NCBI GenBank assembly: GCA_037349315.1
Contig: JBAIAC010000051.1
Location: 29,548,001-29,612,000, forward strand
Source of the DNA: Chelydra serpentina
Taxonomy: Eukaryota > Chordata > Testudines > Chelydridae
DNA length: 64,000 nucleotides
Reading direction: 5' to 3'
A program made the position numbers and the translations under genes. Each line of letters opens with the position of its first letter. Position 1 is the stretch's first letter. Of this stretch, positions 44,563-56,779 are shown in pieces. Under the pieces are notes generated by a model. That model saw only the letters and a program-made list of their open reading frames with translations. It ran no database searches and was not told where the DNA came from.

Positions 44563-45624
44563 AACATTTATCCTGTATGCGCTCCCAGCTGCCAATGCAT
44601 GTAGAGTGAAGGTGAGCCCATTCCAGAAGGAGGATTCTGGGTGTGGTTTGAGTGGAATAAGCCAATGGTGGAAAGACCCTGCAGTGTGGGTGCAATGGGG
44701 GCACTGAGCACCCCCCTGAAGCTGAGTCAGTTGTGGCTGTGCCTGGAGGGGAGTAAGAATGATGCAACCAGCAAGTTGGCTGCTTAACTTGAACTGTGAC
44801 TGCATGAGCAGTGTGCTCTGTTCTGGATTCAGCCTGCTTGCTGTCCTCATGGAGACAGTGTCAGGAACCCTCCTCGTGAGATAAGAGGATGCTAGCCCTG
44901 CCTGATGACTCCAAGGGCTACAAGCAGTGTGTGTCCCCAGGAACCCCCTGAAATGCTCCTGTAATCCAGTGGTTTGGATCTCTTTGATTTAGGAACTAGT
45001 GCTTGAGACTGGGTGGGACGCAGTTCCTTGAAGTGGCTTGTGGTTGGCTTCCTCCCTTCCATGGGAAAGGTGTCATGCAATTTGTATACCCTCCCCACCC
45101 CCGTTCTCCTCTATTGCTGCAGGCTTGTGTGGAGCAGGGGAGTACTTTTTGTGAGATCATTTGAAAACCCAAGGGAATGAGCCCAGTCTGTAGAAGTGTT
45201 GTAAATCCAAAAACTTCTGACCAGTGAGGGGCTACATGCTCAACTTTTGTTGCCATAGGTATGGGCTCCCACTCATTCTGTGCAAGACTGCTCTTGTATG
45301 CAGATATTCTTTGGAATCCTTTTTTCTTTTGAGTCCTACCAGACTCCAGCCAGCTAGCATTCCCTTTAAAAATGAGCTCTTATTCCCTGCTTTGGTTTGT
45401 GCCTAGAAAGGGCCCTCAGGCATGTCTGCAGAGCCACAGTTGGGGCTCTTCACTTTTCTTAGTCACTTGCATCGACACATGGGATTTCCTAGCTGTAGTT
45501 TCATTTAGCCAGACAAAAATTGTTCTTTTTCCCCCTTGGAAAAAAAAGCCAGCGGTCTCTTCCAAAGAGCACAAAATGGCAGTGTAGGATCCTACATTAA
45601 CTAACGAGGGTGCTCAGCTTAAGG
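44563..45624. other. No recognised gene
   Basis: Unique-looking sequence. No transposon ends and no coding motif recognised. Confidence 0.45.
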
Positions 45625-45920
45625 CAGGGATCTCAAACTCAAATCACCACTTGAGGGCCACATGAGAACTAGTAAACTGGCCTGAGGGCCGCATCACTGA
45701 AACCTTTTCATACAATGATACAAAAGTATGGTCAAAAATGAAAAGTAATACAGTATTCTATTAAAAGTTAATGTATTAACTTTTTAAAAACTAATGCAAA
45801 GAGAGGTTTTAATAAAATATAAACACTCTAACATTTGGAGCTTGGCTGCCAGTGGAGTTGGCACGTATGGCGGGCCACAGGAAATAACTCCGCGGGCCAG
45901 CCGCGTGTTTGAGACCCCTG
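45625..45920. mobile_element. hAT MITE, uninterrupted copy of the Gypsy target
   Basis: 296 bp with termini CAGGGATCTCAAACTCAAAT and GTGTTTGAGACCCCTG. Internal order (GGGCCGCATCACTGAAACC, TTTTAATAAAATATAAACAC, GGAGTTGGCACGTATGGCGG) matches, as reverse complement, the MITE split at 13253/19025. An 8-bp duplication is not clear (GCTTAAGG against ATCTAGAG). Confidence 0.85.
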
Positions 45921-46073
45921 ATCTAGAGCGTTCCCACAGTTAATTCTCACAAACATTTGGGAAGGGACATTAAACCCCTTACTTCAAGCTTATGCCAATC
46001 TCTGTCTCTGAGAGATCAGGGTGAGTCCCAACGTGGGGACAGATCTCCCATTGCGGGATTTCTACACTTTCCT

Positions 46074-46122
46074 CGGCAGCATCTGGCACTGGGCCACTGT
46101 CAGAAGCAGGACACTGGGTAGG
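46074..46122 (+). mobile_element. CR1 3' UTR fragment
   Basis: CAGCATCTGGCACTGGGCCA and GTCAGAAGCAGGACACTGGG correspond to the tail region of copy E (38838-38875). The copy is cut by the neighbouring hAT-like element. Confidence 0.6.
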
Positions 46123-46123
46123 C

Positions 46124-46957
46124 CAGGGGTGGGCAAACATTTTGGCCTGAGGGCTGCATCGGGGTTTCGGAAATTGTATGGAGGGCCAGTTAAGGGAGGG
46201 GGTCGTGGCCCAGCCCCCACCTCCTATCCGCCCCCCTCGCCCCCCGGGACTTCTGCCCCACCCAACCCCCCATTCCCTGACAGCCCCCCCGAGACCCCTG
46301 CCCCATCCACACACCACCACTCCCTGTCCCCTGACCGCCCCTGGAACCCCCGCCTCTGAGCTCCACCCCATCTGCCCCATCCAACCCCTCCTCTCATTCC
46401 TGACGGCCTCCCTACCCCATCCAACCACCCCTTCTCCCTGTCCCCCGACAGCCCCCAGAACCCCTGCCCCTGACTGCCCCATCGAACCCTCCCTCACCTT
46501 CCTGACTGCCCCCCCCGGGAGCCCTGCCCCATCCACTGCTCCCTATCCCAACTGCCCCCAGAACCCCTGCCCCTGACTGCTGCCCGCCGCCCCATCCAAC
46601 CCCCTCCTCTCATTCCTGACTGCCCCCATTCAATCCCCCTGTTCCCCACCCTCTGACCGCCACGACCCCTATCCACACCCCCACCCCCTGACCACCACCC
46701 CGAACTCCCCTGCCCTCTATCCAACCCCCCGTTCCCCACCACCTTGCCATGCCACCGCGCAGCACAGAGCACCGGGTCAAGCCGGGCTCTGCAGGTGCGC
46801 TGCGCAGGAGCTCCCAGCCCTGCCGCCCAGAGCATTGCGCCAGCAGCAGGTCATGCTGAGGCTGCGGGGGACGGAGGGTGGGGGAACAGCAGGGGAGAGG
46901 CCGGAGACAGCCTCCTGGGGCAGGAGGGTCCCACGGGCCGGATGTGGCCCCTGGGGT
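46124..46957. mobile_element. hAT-like element with C-rich minisatellite core
   Basis: Left end CAGGGGTGGGCAAACATTTT is a familiar hAT terminus, with subterminal GGAAATTGTATGGAGGGCC. The core (46195-46745) is a degenerate minisatellite of CCCATCCAACCCCC...CTGACTGCCCC units about 60-70 bp long. The right side shows GGGCCGGATGTGGCCCCTGG near 46936 but no complementary terminus, so the right end is probably lost. Confidence 0.65.
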
Positions 46958-49666
46958 AGACAGACCTGGGTCTGTGCCAGTCTGGCTACTGCTATGTTCC
47001 CAAGACATCACAGCTAGATGGGTAGGAGGTCCTCCCCTGTCCAGACACAGGAGTAGAGTTGATACATTAATGCTCACAACATCACAGCAGCTTCTGTGTG
47101 CCACTAAAGATCATATGGCATTTCTTCCAGACAAAGGGTGCTAATCAAAGTCCCACTGAGTCATGACACTGTGCATCCCCTACATCTCCAAAGTGCCTCC
47201 TGCAGTTTCCACCAGAGAAGTGATTTTGTAAAGGCATAGCAACATAGATGTGCACAGCACTTCAGAGACACTCAGCAGACCCAGTCCAAGCTCTAAAGAG
47301 GGGACCAATTAGACTCCACAGACAAGAGGGGCAGATAAAGGGACAAGGAGTGCACCAAAAAAAAAAAAAAAAAAAAAAGGTCATGAGGGTACTGATTTTG
47401 AAAGAAACAAGCTGTCTCTTGGCTCGTATTCCAAAAAGGGCTGCAGTTTAAGAGTGAAGTCTCATTTCATACCTGGCCAGCTCCAATATGAAATGAAGAG
47501 TTTATTTTGCAGCAACAGACCCTCCACACAGAGTACTCAATGAGCAGTGTCTATGCAGGAGAGACCCAGCACTGAAATGGCAGAGGGAGCTGCAGGTCAG
47601 AACTGAGGTGGGCTGGCAGAGTGGTGTGCTACAACTAGCCTAAGATGCTTGGGATACTAAAAGCATCCTGCTCTGCCCGGTGAACAGTCCATACTTGTGC
47701 TTATGGCCCCTGTGAATGCAGGCCAGGAGCTGCAACTTAGGCCCAGAAAACACACTGGGGAGGACAATTATAACGCTATCACTTTAAGCCTCTGGCCTGT
47801 TTCTAGACAGCAGGAGCCCAAGGGACTGAGGGGCTGAGTCTGCATCAAGTACCCCGCAGACTCTGATCAGTCCACACACACACAGCAGGGAGAAATCAAC
47901 CTCAGATAGGAGCTTCTTCAAGCAGCACATACTGCCAGGTTGGCTGCAGCAGGCTCCCTGGGCTGAGGGAGCAGGGAGAGAGTCCTTTCAGGGAGCAGGG
48001 AAAGCTCCAAACCACTCCCTTTCTGTTTAAACACTCACCTTGCTGCTCTTCAACCTGGTCAGCTCCTAGCCTGATCCTCCCTGTAGGACATTAACCCCTT
48101 CCCTTCTCCCCCCCCCCGCCCCCAGTGCAATATGTGGGTCCCCCCCCGAAGTGAACAGACGTTATTTCTAACCCTGGTAGTCTAAGAGATAGCAGATTTT
48201 AAACAAAACCACATATAGCTCCAGCCATCCGCACCCTCAGCCCCCACCCCAGGGTCAGTGGGTGCTATCTCCCCTGGTGACAGCAAAGCTCAGTGCCATG
48301 CCCACTGTGAGACAGCACGGGACCTAGGCCATCAGTGGTGCATAACCAGAACACCAACCCCGAGAGCAAACAAACATGGAGTGCAGGCTGACCTATTCTG
48401 TCATTGCCTTGGTTGTGGATGGGCACAGGATGAAAGTTTCAGAGACTTCTACATAAGGGAGATGTTCATATTGGTGTCTTTGCTGGGCCCATCTCCATCC
48501 AAGCAGTATCCCAGAAACTGCCAGAGCTGTTAGCACTAGGCCATGGCAGAGAAACAGCACCTCTTATCTCCACACTGACCAGGAACACAGGACTGGCTCT
48601 CTCAGGACTTCCTGTGCCAATTATATAGCACCCCAAAGTGTGCCAGGGCCCTCACCCCAATCTAGAGAGACAACAGGGGATTGGACCCATAGAAAACAAG
48701 TGAATACAGGAGATAAGTGTCATCCAGAAGTGAGGTGAGGGACAAAGTATCTCAGCTGTGGTCTGCTTCAAGGATGGGTCCAGGGCAGGAATAGCAGGGG
48801 AGTGCAACTAAGAATCAGTAACATCAGTGAGGCCCAGCTCTGGGACGTCAGGAGCTACAGGTCAGAGTTTGCGGGGGATCAGCAGAGCTGTGTGGTGGAT
48901 CCCATGAGACAGGATGGTGTACGTGTAGGGAAACAGAGATTCCCAGACCGCTAATACCTACCCATCAGGAGGGATGCTCCCACTGCCATCAACTGCTCCA
49001 TGCCATGGCAGCTGTTCTGTCAGAGATGTCAGTTAGAAAGGCTAACAGCAACCAAGTACAATGGGGCTGGGCCCTAGACACAAACACAACATAGATAATA
49101 AAGAACTGCCATCTGTACCTAACAAACATGCCTGGCAAGGCTATCAGCAAGAGCTACTGGCACAGACCAGGAGTTAGTGGACATGCAGCTGGCTTTGGGT
49201 ACCTGCCTTGTCAGTCTGCTTGGCTTCTCCAAGACCCTCTTCGATTCACTGAACAACAAAAGGAAAGGCCCACATAGCCTCCTGGGGCTGTTTTGTTCCT
49301 GCTACCTTATCAGCTCTTGTTCCCAGGCATGACTGCTCAGCTGGACACATCTCAGCCAGCAAAGCCGCTGGAGCTTGAAGCCAGGGTACCTCTGGTGCAA
49401 TCCAGTGGGAGGAACTCAAAAAACTACATTCCTGTGGTTTGAGTGGCGAGAGGGACTCTGCTAAGGAAGATGCATTGGAGGAGATAGCTCAGCGTCTGCA
49501 AATAGCAATGGGGCACAGCTAAGATGGATGGCTATTTCCCTCCCTCTCTCACCCCTCCCCATCTAACCAATGCAGCACATCAACATGCTACTCCAGGAGG
49601 GCAGCAGGGCCCAGCAAAGCCTCTCATTAAGGGGAAGCAATGCCCCTCGCAGCCCTTACGCTACTG
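46958..49666. other. No recognised gene; contains an A22 run
   Basis: Unique-looking sequence. A poly-A tract lies at 47357-47378 and could be the tail of a retrocopy, but I recognise nothing upstream of it. Open frames are short and without motifs. Confidence 0.45.
47357..47378. repeat. Poly-A tract (22 nt)
   Basis: An uninterrupted run of 22 A. Confidence 0.9.
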
Positions 49667-50075
49667 CAGGGTTTCTCAAACTTCATTGCACCACGGCCTC
49701 CTTCTGACAACAAAAATTACTACATGACCTCAGGAGGGGGGACTGAGCTCGCCTAAGCCCTGATGCCCTAAGAGAGTGTGTGTGTGTGTGTGCGCGCGTG
49801 TGGGGGCGGGAGGGAGCAAAGCCCGAGCCCTGATGCCCCAGGCGGCGCAGGGAAGGGACAAAGCCGAAACCCAAGGGCTGAAGCCCTAGGCAGGGGGTCT
49901 GTAACCTGAGCCCCGCTGCCCAGGACAGAAGTCATTGGGCTTTGGCTGTGGCCCTGGGCAGTGAGGCTCGGGCTTTGGCCCCAGGCCCCAGCAAGTCTAA
50001 GCCTGCCTCGGTGACCCCATTTTAATTGGATCACAACCCACTTTGGGGTCCCGACCCACAGTTGGAGAACCACTG
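49667..50075. mobile_element. hAT MITE, 409 bp
   Basis: Termini CAGGGTTTCTCAAACTTCAT and CAGTTGGAGAACCACTG; flanks CGCTACTG (49659-49666) and CGCTGCTG (50076-50083) match 7 of 8. A GT microsatellite (about 49776-49800) lies inside, together with repeated GCCCTGATGCCC and GGGCTTTGGC units. Confidence 0.85.
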
Positions 50076-52857
50076 CGCTGCTGCATGCTCGATGCTGCAT
50101 TATGGGGGCTCCCTCCTCCCAGGAGCCTGGCAGAGGCATCTGTTCACCATTAGGAGTTACTCCATTTGCAGGCTGTCCATTTATGCATCCCTGGCAGCAG
50201 CAGAACCTGCCTCTCCCCCGTTTCTTTCTGCAGCAGAATTTGTTTACGTATCTGCAGCTGCTCAGCACATTCACTGTGGGAATCCAAGCTAAAACTCCAG
50301 CCTTGTGCAGCAGAGAAGTAGCCCCACTGCTTTCCCATTGCACTGCCTAAGGAATCAAAGGGGGCCCAAACCCTCTAGAATGGTCAGTCTGGAGTAAGAA
50401 CTTAAATTCCCAGCCCAGGGCTCTGCAGTCCCCTCCCCCAGAGCTCCAACCAAATTTAGGAATGAAGAAAGGGATGGGATTATTTGGTTGCAATTTTTCC
50501 AAGTGAAAAATAATCCAGCAGTTCAGTAAAAGGAAGGGGCTCCATTGCTAGGCAGAGGGCTGGGAGCCCGTAACCTCACTACAAGGTCAAGGCAGAAGAA
50601 TCTCCCTCTCCAGTGAGCAGGATGTGGAGATAAAACCTCTTGGGGCAGATGTCCACACATACACTCCCAATCCAGCCAGGCCCCCCTCCCTATTCCCAAT
50701 TCCTAGGAGCTGTAGGCATGCACTTTAGCTTCTCAGCAAGCAGAGCGCTCCTCCTTTCATTGCTGGCCTCTTCATCCCAGCAGCTGCTCTAATAGGGCAT
50801 ATTCGCTGCTTCCTGGATCAATGCCACCAGCAGAAACTTGGTAGGAATAAATCCACTGGCCCAGCCAATATTATACCAGGGTTGGGGGTGGGGAACTGCA
50901 GCATGTGCTCTGAGCAACCCAATCGACTAGCAAAGGAGGAGTCGAAGTTTAGAAGCAGAGGGATCCCTTTGCTGGGGAGCAAATGCCCCTCGGAGCTTCA
51001 TGAGCGCAGCCTGGGCCGGGCTCCCTCAGAGTGCTGTGCAAGTGCATAGAAATGGGGAAATGACATTTAATGCTTGTTGTTGTTGTCGCCTAAAATATTC
51101 TGATCTTAAATATGGAGATACTTCACAGCACTGCCTGCGGCTGAGCATTCAGACTTGGTATTCTAGGTCGATTGAGAAAAACAGGATCCTGGCTACACCA
51201 TGCACTGTCCTCTGCTGGCCAATCCATCCAGCAACACTGACATCATCCCTGGGGCCCAGCTCTCAACCAGCATCTGCTGGGAAAGGAAGCAGCAGCATGG
51301 CACAATGCAGATGAGAAACAGTTCTCACAATAGTCAGGCAAGAAATAACCACACATTCCCTCTCAATCTGGTGACTGCTAACCCTGCAAAACACAGGATA
51401 TTTGACAGCTTTAGAAAACACTGCTAAACCATCCTCCAAAAGAGCCTATCGTAAGAACAATAGACTCAGGCCCTATGCCCTTTCCTACCTCTCAGCCCCA
51501 CTGACAAAAAATACCTTTACTCCAAGCAGAGTTATGACCCTGAAAAGGGAAACACACCTGAGACTCCAGGGTATCCATGAGGGACTATGCAATTGATTTT
51601 ATGTGGAAGGTAACCAGATACTATGGTGATGAGCCGCAGTAGGAAATTGATAAATTAGGTTTCTCTCATCCCAACAACACAATCTGTGTTAAGTGATCTG
51701 CCATTATCTGAGCCTCACAACTCTCCCACCAGGTCCATGTAACAGAAATGTTCACCCTGCTATTTGCAGTGTCTCTGAATACAGTGCCTTAACTGGGTTT
51801 CTTCTCTACTGCCTTAATACACCAGTTATTTTTTAGAACAGGATAACATAAACCTTCCTGAGAACCTTCCTCACCTCACAGTGAATACTGCAATGAGCCA
51901 GGAGTCCGAGCAGGACATCTCAGCTCAAGGGAAAGGAAAACCATCAAACAAGGAAGAGGGTTAGACTTATGTCTTTACTCGTAAGGCACGCAGCAATGAG
52001 TACCAAGCCTACTGGATGTGACAGTTGGAGAAGGGACACAGATAGTGTACCTCACTCTGGGAATGGGTAGGAAAGGTGATCTGTAGGCTTGCTGTAAATT
52101 ACGTTTTTTAATTTACATTGCCCTGCAACAGCCCTGAAAAATCTCTATCCCCACATTGTTCACTTCTTGTGCCCTGCGCTGCTGCACTTCCCAGGCTGAG
52201 GGGATCTCACGGCACCTCCCAGGGCAGGGATGGACACCAGCACTAGTCACCAGACCAAGAGGTGGGAATGACAGCAGGGTTTCTGAAACCTACTCACAGT
52301 AACCGTGCTGCACACCCAGTTTGTCGAAGGAATCACTGCTCTTCTCCTATGTTATAGTGAGCCCTCCGCCACGGTAACACTGGACAAACCCAAACACTGC
52401 CCCCCACAACACACACACCACCTGTATCCTAGCTTAGTGCCAGCTACATTTCTCACCTATCGTCAGCATCTCCTACTCAGCTGCCCCTGTGGTGGGGAGC
52501 AGCCAAGTATGACACAGGTTTCTCCTTCAACCGAACCTAACTCTAGCGTCTTTAAATCAGATGGCCAAGCATCAGACTTCAGACAATGGCTTGAGAGTCC
52601 CAGGCAGTTTAATACGGCGTGGATTTTAATCCTCAGCAGCAGCAAGGGAAAACTGAAAAAGCAGCTCTATGCAGTCCAGCAGCTGTGCTGACAGCAATAG
52701 GAAGCAGTCAGGGAAGAGACAGTGAGAGACAGACAACCGCAGCCCCTGCCCTGCAGCTGGGGCACTGCAGCTTTGAGCCACCTATTCCAAGCAGGCCTGG
52801 GTGGCATGGTGGCAAGAACACCAGTAGGCAGGCTCCAGCAGCAAGTGATGGGATACA
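50076..52857. other. No recognised gene
   Basis: Unique-looking sequence of moderate GC. Several open frames of 60-130 codons lack motifs. This is the longest stretch, with 46958-49666, where unmarked host non-coding DNA seems likely. Confidence 0.45.
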
Positions 52858-53031
52858 TCATAGAATATCAGGGTTGGAAGGGACCTTAGGAGGTCATCTA
52901 GTCCAACCCCCTGCTCAAAGCAAGACCAATCCCCAATTTTTGCCCCAGATCCCTAAATGGCCCCCTCAAGGATTGAACTCACAACCCTGGGTTTAGCAGG
53001 CCAATGCTCAAACCACTGAGCTATCCCCCCC
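52858..53031 (-). mobile_element. tRNA/CR1 SINE copy 5
   Basis: Complete on the minus strand: tail at left (TCATAGAATATCAGGGTTGG), box B complement GGATTGAACTCACAACCC, box A complement TGCTCAAACCACTGAGCTA, ending in a C6 run. Confidence 0.93.
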
Positions 53032-53078
53032 AACCTTAGAGGAGGCTTGGCCCGGAGGTCCACGGGCCACTAGCTCAA

Positions 53079-54343
53079 TCATAGAATCTCAGGGTTGGAA
53101 GGGACCTCAGGAGCTCATCTAGTCCAACCCCCTGCTCAAAGCAGGACCAACCCCAACTAGATCATCCCAGCCAGGGCTTTGTCAAGCCTGACCTTAAAAA
53201 CCTCTAAAGAAGGAGATTCCACCACCTCCCTAGGTAACCCATTCCAGTGCTTCACCACCCTACTAGTGAAAAAGTTTTTCCTAATATCCAACCTAAACCT
53301 CCCCCTCTGCAACTTGAGACCATTACTCCTTGTTCTGTCATCTTCTACCACTGAGAACAGTCTAGATCCATCCTCTTTGGAACCCCCTTTTAGGTAGTTG
53401 AAAGCAGCTATCAAATCCCCCCTCACTCTTCTCTTCTGCAGGCTAAACAATCTCAGTTCCCTCAGCCTCTCCTCATAAGTCATGTGCTCCAGCCCCCTAA
53501 TCATTTTTGTTGCCCTCCGTTGGACTCTTTCCAATTTATCCACATCCTTTTTTGTAGTGTGAGGCCCAAAACTGGACACAGTACTCCAAAGGAGGCCTCA
53601 CCAGTGCCGAATAGAGGGGAATAATCACGTCCCTCGATCTGCTGGAAATGCCCCTACTTATACAGCCCAAAATGCCGTTAGCCTTCTTGGCAACACGGGC
53701 ACACTGTTGACTCATATTCAGCTTTTCGTCCACTGTAACCCCTAGGTCCTTTTCTGCAGAACTGCTGCCCAGCCATTCGGTCCCTAGTCTGTAGCAGTGC
53801 ATGGGATTCTTCCGTCCTAAGTGCAGGACTCTGCACTTGTCCTTGTTGAACCTCATCAGATTTCTTTTGGCCCAATCCTCTAATTTGTCTAGGTCCCTCT
53901 GTATCCTATCCCTACCCTCCAGCGTATCAACCACTCCTCCCAGTTTAGTGTCATCTGCAAACTTGCTAAGGGTGCAGTCCACACCATCCTCCAGGTCGTT
54001 GATGAAGATATTGAACAAAACCGGCCCCAGCACCGACCCTTGGGGCACTCCACTTGATACCGGCTGCCAACTAGACATGGAGCCATTGATCACTACCCGT
54101 TGAGCACGACCATCCAGCCAGTTTTCTATCCACCTTACCGTCCATTCATCCAGCCCATACTTCTTTAACTTGCTGGCAAGAACGCTGTGCGAGACTGTAT
54201 CAAAAGCTTTGCTAAAGTCAAGAAATAGCACATCCACTGCTTTCCCCTCATCCACAGAGCCAGTTATCTCATCATAGAAGGCAATTAGGTTAGTCAGGCA
54301 TGACTTGCCCTTGGTGAATCCATGCTGACTGTTCCTGATCACT
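53079..54343 (-). mobile_element. CR1 LINE copy H, 5'-truncated
   Basis: CR1 tail at the left (ATCATAGAATCTCAGGG, 53079), then the 3' UTR and ORF2 rightwards on the minus strand. It is truncated at 54343, inside the RT just before the [13 protein letters not shown] segment. It lies 48 bp from SINE copy 5 in the same orientation. Confidence 0.95.
53157..54343 (-). pseudogene. CR1-H ORF2 C-terminal part, single frameshift
   Basis: RT from [18 protein letters not shown] through [27 protein letters not shown] and FADDTKLGG is uninterrupted. It stays open through the thumb region to about 53560, where one extra T (TCCTTTTTT) shifts frame. The last 130 codons, ending [10 protein letters not shown], are open. 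No nonsense codon is present, so this copy is probably young. The reading frame continues upstream into unrelated DNA to 54504, which is chance. Confidence 0.92.
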
Positions 54344-55010
54344 TCCACACGAGAACTGCCTAGCATATGGCAGTTTCTTTGCTTCCCCCCTGACTTCTCA
54401 CAATAAGCAGCTACAGGATCACCATTCAGTGCATGCTCATAAAAATGCCCACCTTCTCCCAATGCAGAGTTACAGCAGGTAGGCCTGCACCCACATCTCT
54501 CCATGATGGTACCAGTGAAATGAAGTCTCAGAGGAGCAATCTAGCACCCAAATGTCAGGAGGCACCACAAATTCAGTTTCTGTTGCAGCATTAGCACAGC
54601 CATGTTGCACAGATGTAGCATTTTCTCTGACTGCTCTCCTCCTTAAATATGAATGCATTCCATTGTGGGAGTTCATCTATGTCACCATGTAGACAGGATG
54701 AGTTAATCCTTCATGTTCTAAGCAACCAAATTCTGATATGCTCTGTTTCTGAATGTTATATTGAATGTAGTCCATGAAAAGTTGGCAGCAAACACACAGA
54801 GGAGGTGTGCCTCTCCTCCAGCACAACAGGCAGGGAGGAGTCTAAGCATGTGCAACTGGTGACAGGGGTGGGGGGAAATGGCTGTTAAATCTGCTCCTCC
54901 CTCTGTGGGAGCCCTCCCAGTCCCCTGCAGCAAGGTGGGAAGAGCCATCAATCCCCCATCTTACTCCCCTTGGAACCCAGAGGTTTCCACTGAGCAAATC
55001 TTCTAGGAGC
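54344..55010. other. No recognised gene
   Basis: Unique-looking sequence between CR1-H and a hAT element; nothing recognised. Confidence 0.45.
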
Positions 55011-55261
55011 CAGGGGTTCTCAAACTGGAGGTTGTGACCCCTCAGGGGGTCACAAGGTGGTTGCGTGGGGGTCACAAACTATCAACCCCCCGGGGCTGAC
55101 AGGCTGGAGCCTGGTCATGCATGGGGCTGACAGGCCCAAGCCCCCATTGAATTAAATTAAAAATTAATGTAAATTACTCCTCCCCCCATTTTTAAATTTT
55201 ATGGGGGGGGGTGTCACACGTATGAAAGGGGCCATCAATACAAAAAGTTTGAGAATCACTG
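55011..55261. mobile_element. hAT-like MITE, 251 bp
   Basis: Termini CAGGGGTTCTCAAACTGGAG and AAAAGTTTGAGAATCACTG are inverted repeats. The left arm carries GTTGTGACCCCTCAGGGGGTC, a short palindrome. No clear 8-bp duplication (CTAGGAGC against AGCTAGAT). Confidence 0.75.
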
Positions 55262-55727
55262 AGCTAGATCCAACACTTGGTAGTGCACACGTTGCTCCCA
55301 GAGAGAGGGCAGCGCAGAGACAGGTCATCGACGGAGACGTCCCAGATCTTCAGGGTTACAGGCTGCTGCCCCCCAATCCACACTGCCTCTAAGTGGAAGG
55401 GAAGGCCACAATAGCACTCAGGACAAACCTTACAGAGATTTGCCTGGGGGAGCAGAAGAGAAACGCATGCACCCTCTGCAGACAGTTAGTCCACATTCCT
55501 GGATATGGGTTTTTTAGCGTCTCATTTCCTACCTTTAAATTTTATTTTTTTTTAATTGTAGCTGACTCTTGCAAGGATAGAAACTTCCTGCATGCAGTGG
55601 GAGGGCAGAACATCTTGGGAGCACCCGCTTCTGTGAACATACCATTAACACATCCCCTGGCACAGCATTTATAGGACTCACAGAGGGCCTCCATGAAGGC
55701 AGCAGGGCTGTGGAATGTGCTGGGAGA

Positions 55728-55825
55728 TCATAGAATCATAGAATATCAGGGTTGGAAGGGACCTTAGGAGGTCATCTAGTCCAACCCCCTGCTCAAAGCA
55801 GGACCAATCCCCAATTGTTGCCCCC
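55728..55825 (-). mobile_element. tRNA/CR1 SINE copy 6, tail half only
   Basis: Two ATCATAGA repeats and the CR1-like tail are present up to CCCCAATTGTTGCCCCC. The tRNA-like head is missing, so this is a 5'-truncated SINE. Confidence 0.88.
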
Positions 55826-56224
55826 GAGATGCTGGAAGTGAAATGGGAGCTCCTCAGATAGGGAGCCAGAGAATGACCAGTTCACCTGCCAGGATAAGAC
55901 AGCCAAAGAGAAGCCTGGACCCTACTCTCCACCTTCTCCTCATTTTCCTGGGAATCCACACCCCAGTCAGTTGCTTTGAACGCCTGGGGCTTGTGTCCCA
56001 GAGAGTCCAGAGGCCTCCCAATGCCAGCAGGGAGCAGGTGCTGCAGACATGGAGAAGGAAGAACCCTCCCAAGCTAAGTTCCCTGTAAGTTGAACGGCTA
56101 CAAGGGAGGCAGGGGAGAGGAGCCCCTGCCCCGGCCCCGCCACAGTTGCCAAAGCCAAGGAGAGGCACCTCTCACCTGGCTGCGAGCTGCTATGGTGAGA
56201 GAGGGCTGAGGGATGGGTGGAGAG

Positions 56225-56545
56225 TCCTCTCTCCCCACCGCAGTCCTGGGGCAGCCTGAACCCCAAACCCCTCATCCCCAGCCCCATCCCATAGCCCGCA
56301 CCCCAACCCTCTGCCCTAGCCTGAGCCCGCTCTTGCACCCTGAACCTCTCATCTCCAGCTCCACCCCAGAGCTTTCACCCCTAGCCAGAGCCCTCACCCC
56401 TGCACCCAACCCTCTGCCCCAGCCCTGAACCCCCTCCAGCCCCCTGTACCCCTCATCCCCAGCTCCACCCCAGAGCCCTCTGCACCCCAACCCTCTGCCC
56501 CTGTCCTGAGCCCCCTCTCACAGTCTGAACCCCTCAGCCCCACCC
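56225..56545. repeat. Degenerate C-rich minisatellite
   Basis: Units of roughly 90-100 bp containing CCCTCATCCCCAGCYCCAYC, CCAACCCTCTGCCC and GAGCCC repeat three to four times. The downstream AT-rich piece (CATATTGATGCACATAAA, about 56560) probably belongs to the same host transposon, whose ends I cannot place. Confidence 0.65.
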
Positions 56546-56656
56546 CCACCACACATCGCCTCCATATTGATGCACATAAAATTCATTCCGCAAATAGATG
56601 TAAAAAATTAAGAGGGAACACTGCTCCCAGTCTCCGGGGCTAAGGCACTCTGAGCC

Positions 56657-56779
56657 TAGGGTGACCAGATGTCCTGATTTTATAGGGACAGTCCCGATTT
56701 TTGGGTCTTTTCTTATATAGGCTCCTATTACCCCCAACCCCCTGTCCTGATTTTTCACATTTGCTGTCTGGTCACCCTA
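56657..56779. mobile_element. Short hAT MITE, 123 bp
   Basis: Perfect 13-bp termini TAGGGTGACCAGA / TCTGGTCACCCTA... (read TGTCTGGTCACCCTA at right). Flanks TCTGAGCC and TCCGAGCC match 7 of 8. The interior is a near palindrome around TCCTGATTTT and GTCCCGATTTTT. Confidence 0.88.

Noticed and set aside
45979..46835. Open frames up to 185 codons in several frames
   Set aside because: Caused by a C-rich minisatellite with few A/T stops. No protein family motif.
47357..47378. Poly-A tail of a processed pseudogene
   Set aside because: No recognisable coding or repeat sequence precedes it and no flanking target duplication is evident.
53801..54103. 100-codon open frame opposite CR1 RT, repeated at 957, 27485, 31351, 35828 and 62844
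   Set aside because: It is the antisense shadow of the conserved CR1 RT coding. Its recurrence reflects copy number, not an independent gene.
55393..55674. 93-codon open frame
   Set aside because: No motif and no supporting splice or promoter context; length is within chance expectation.
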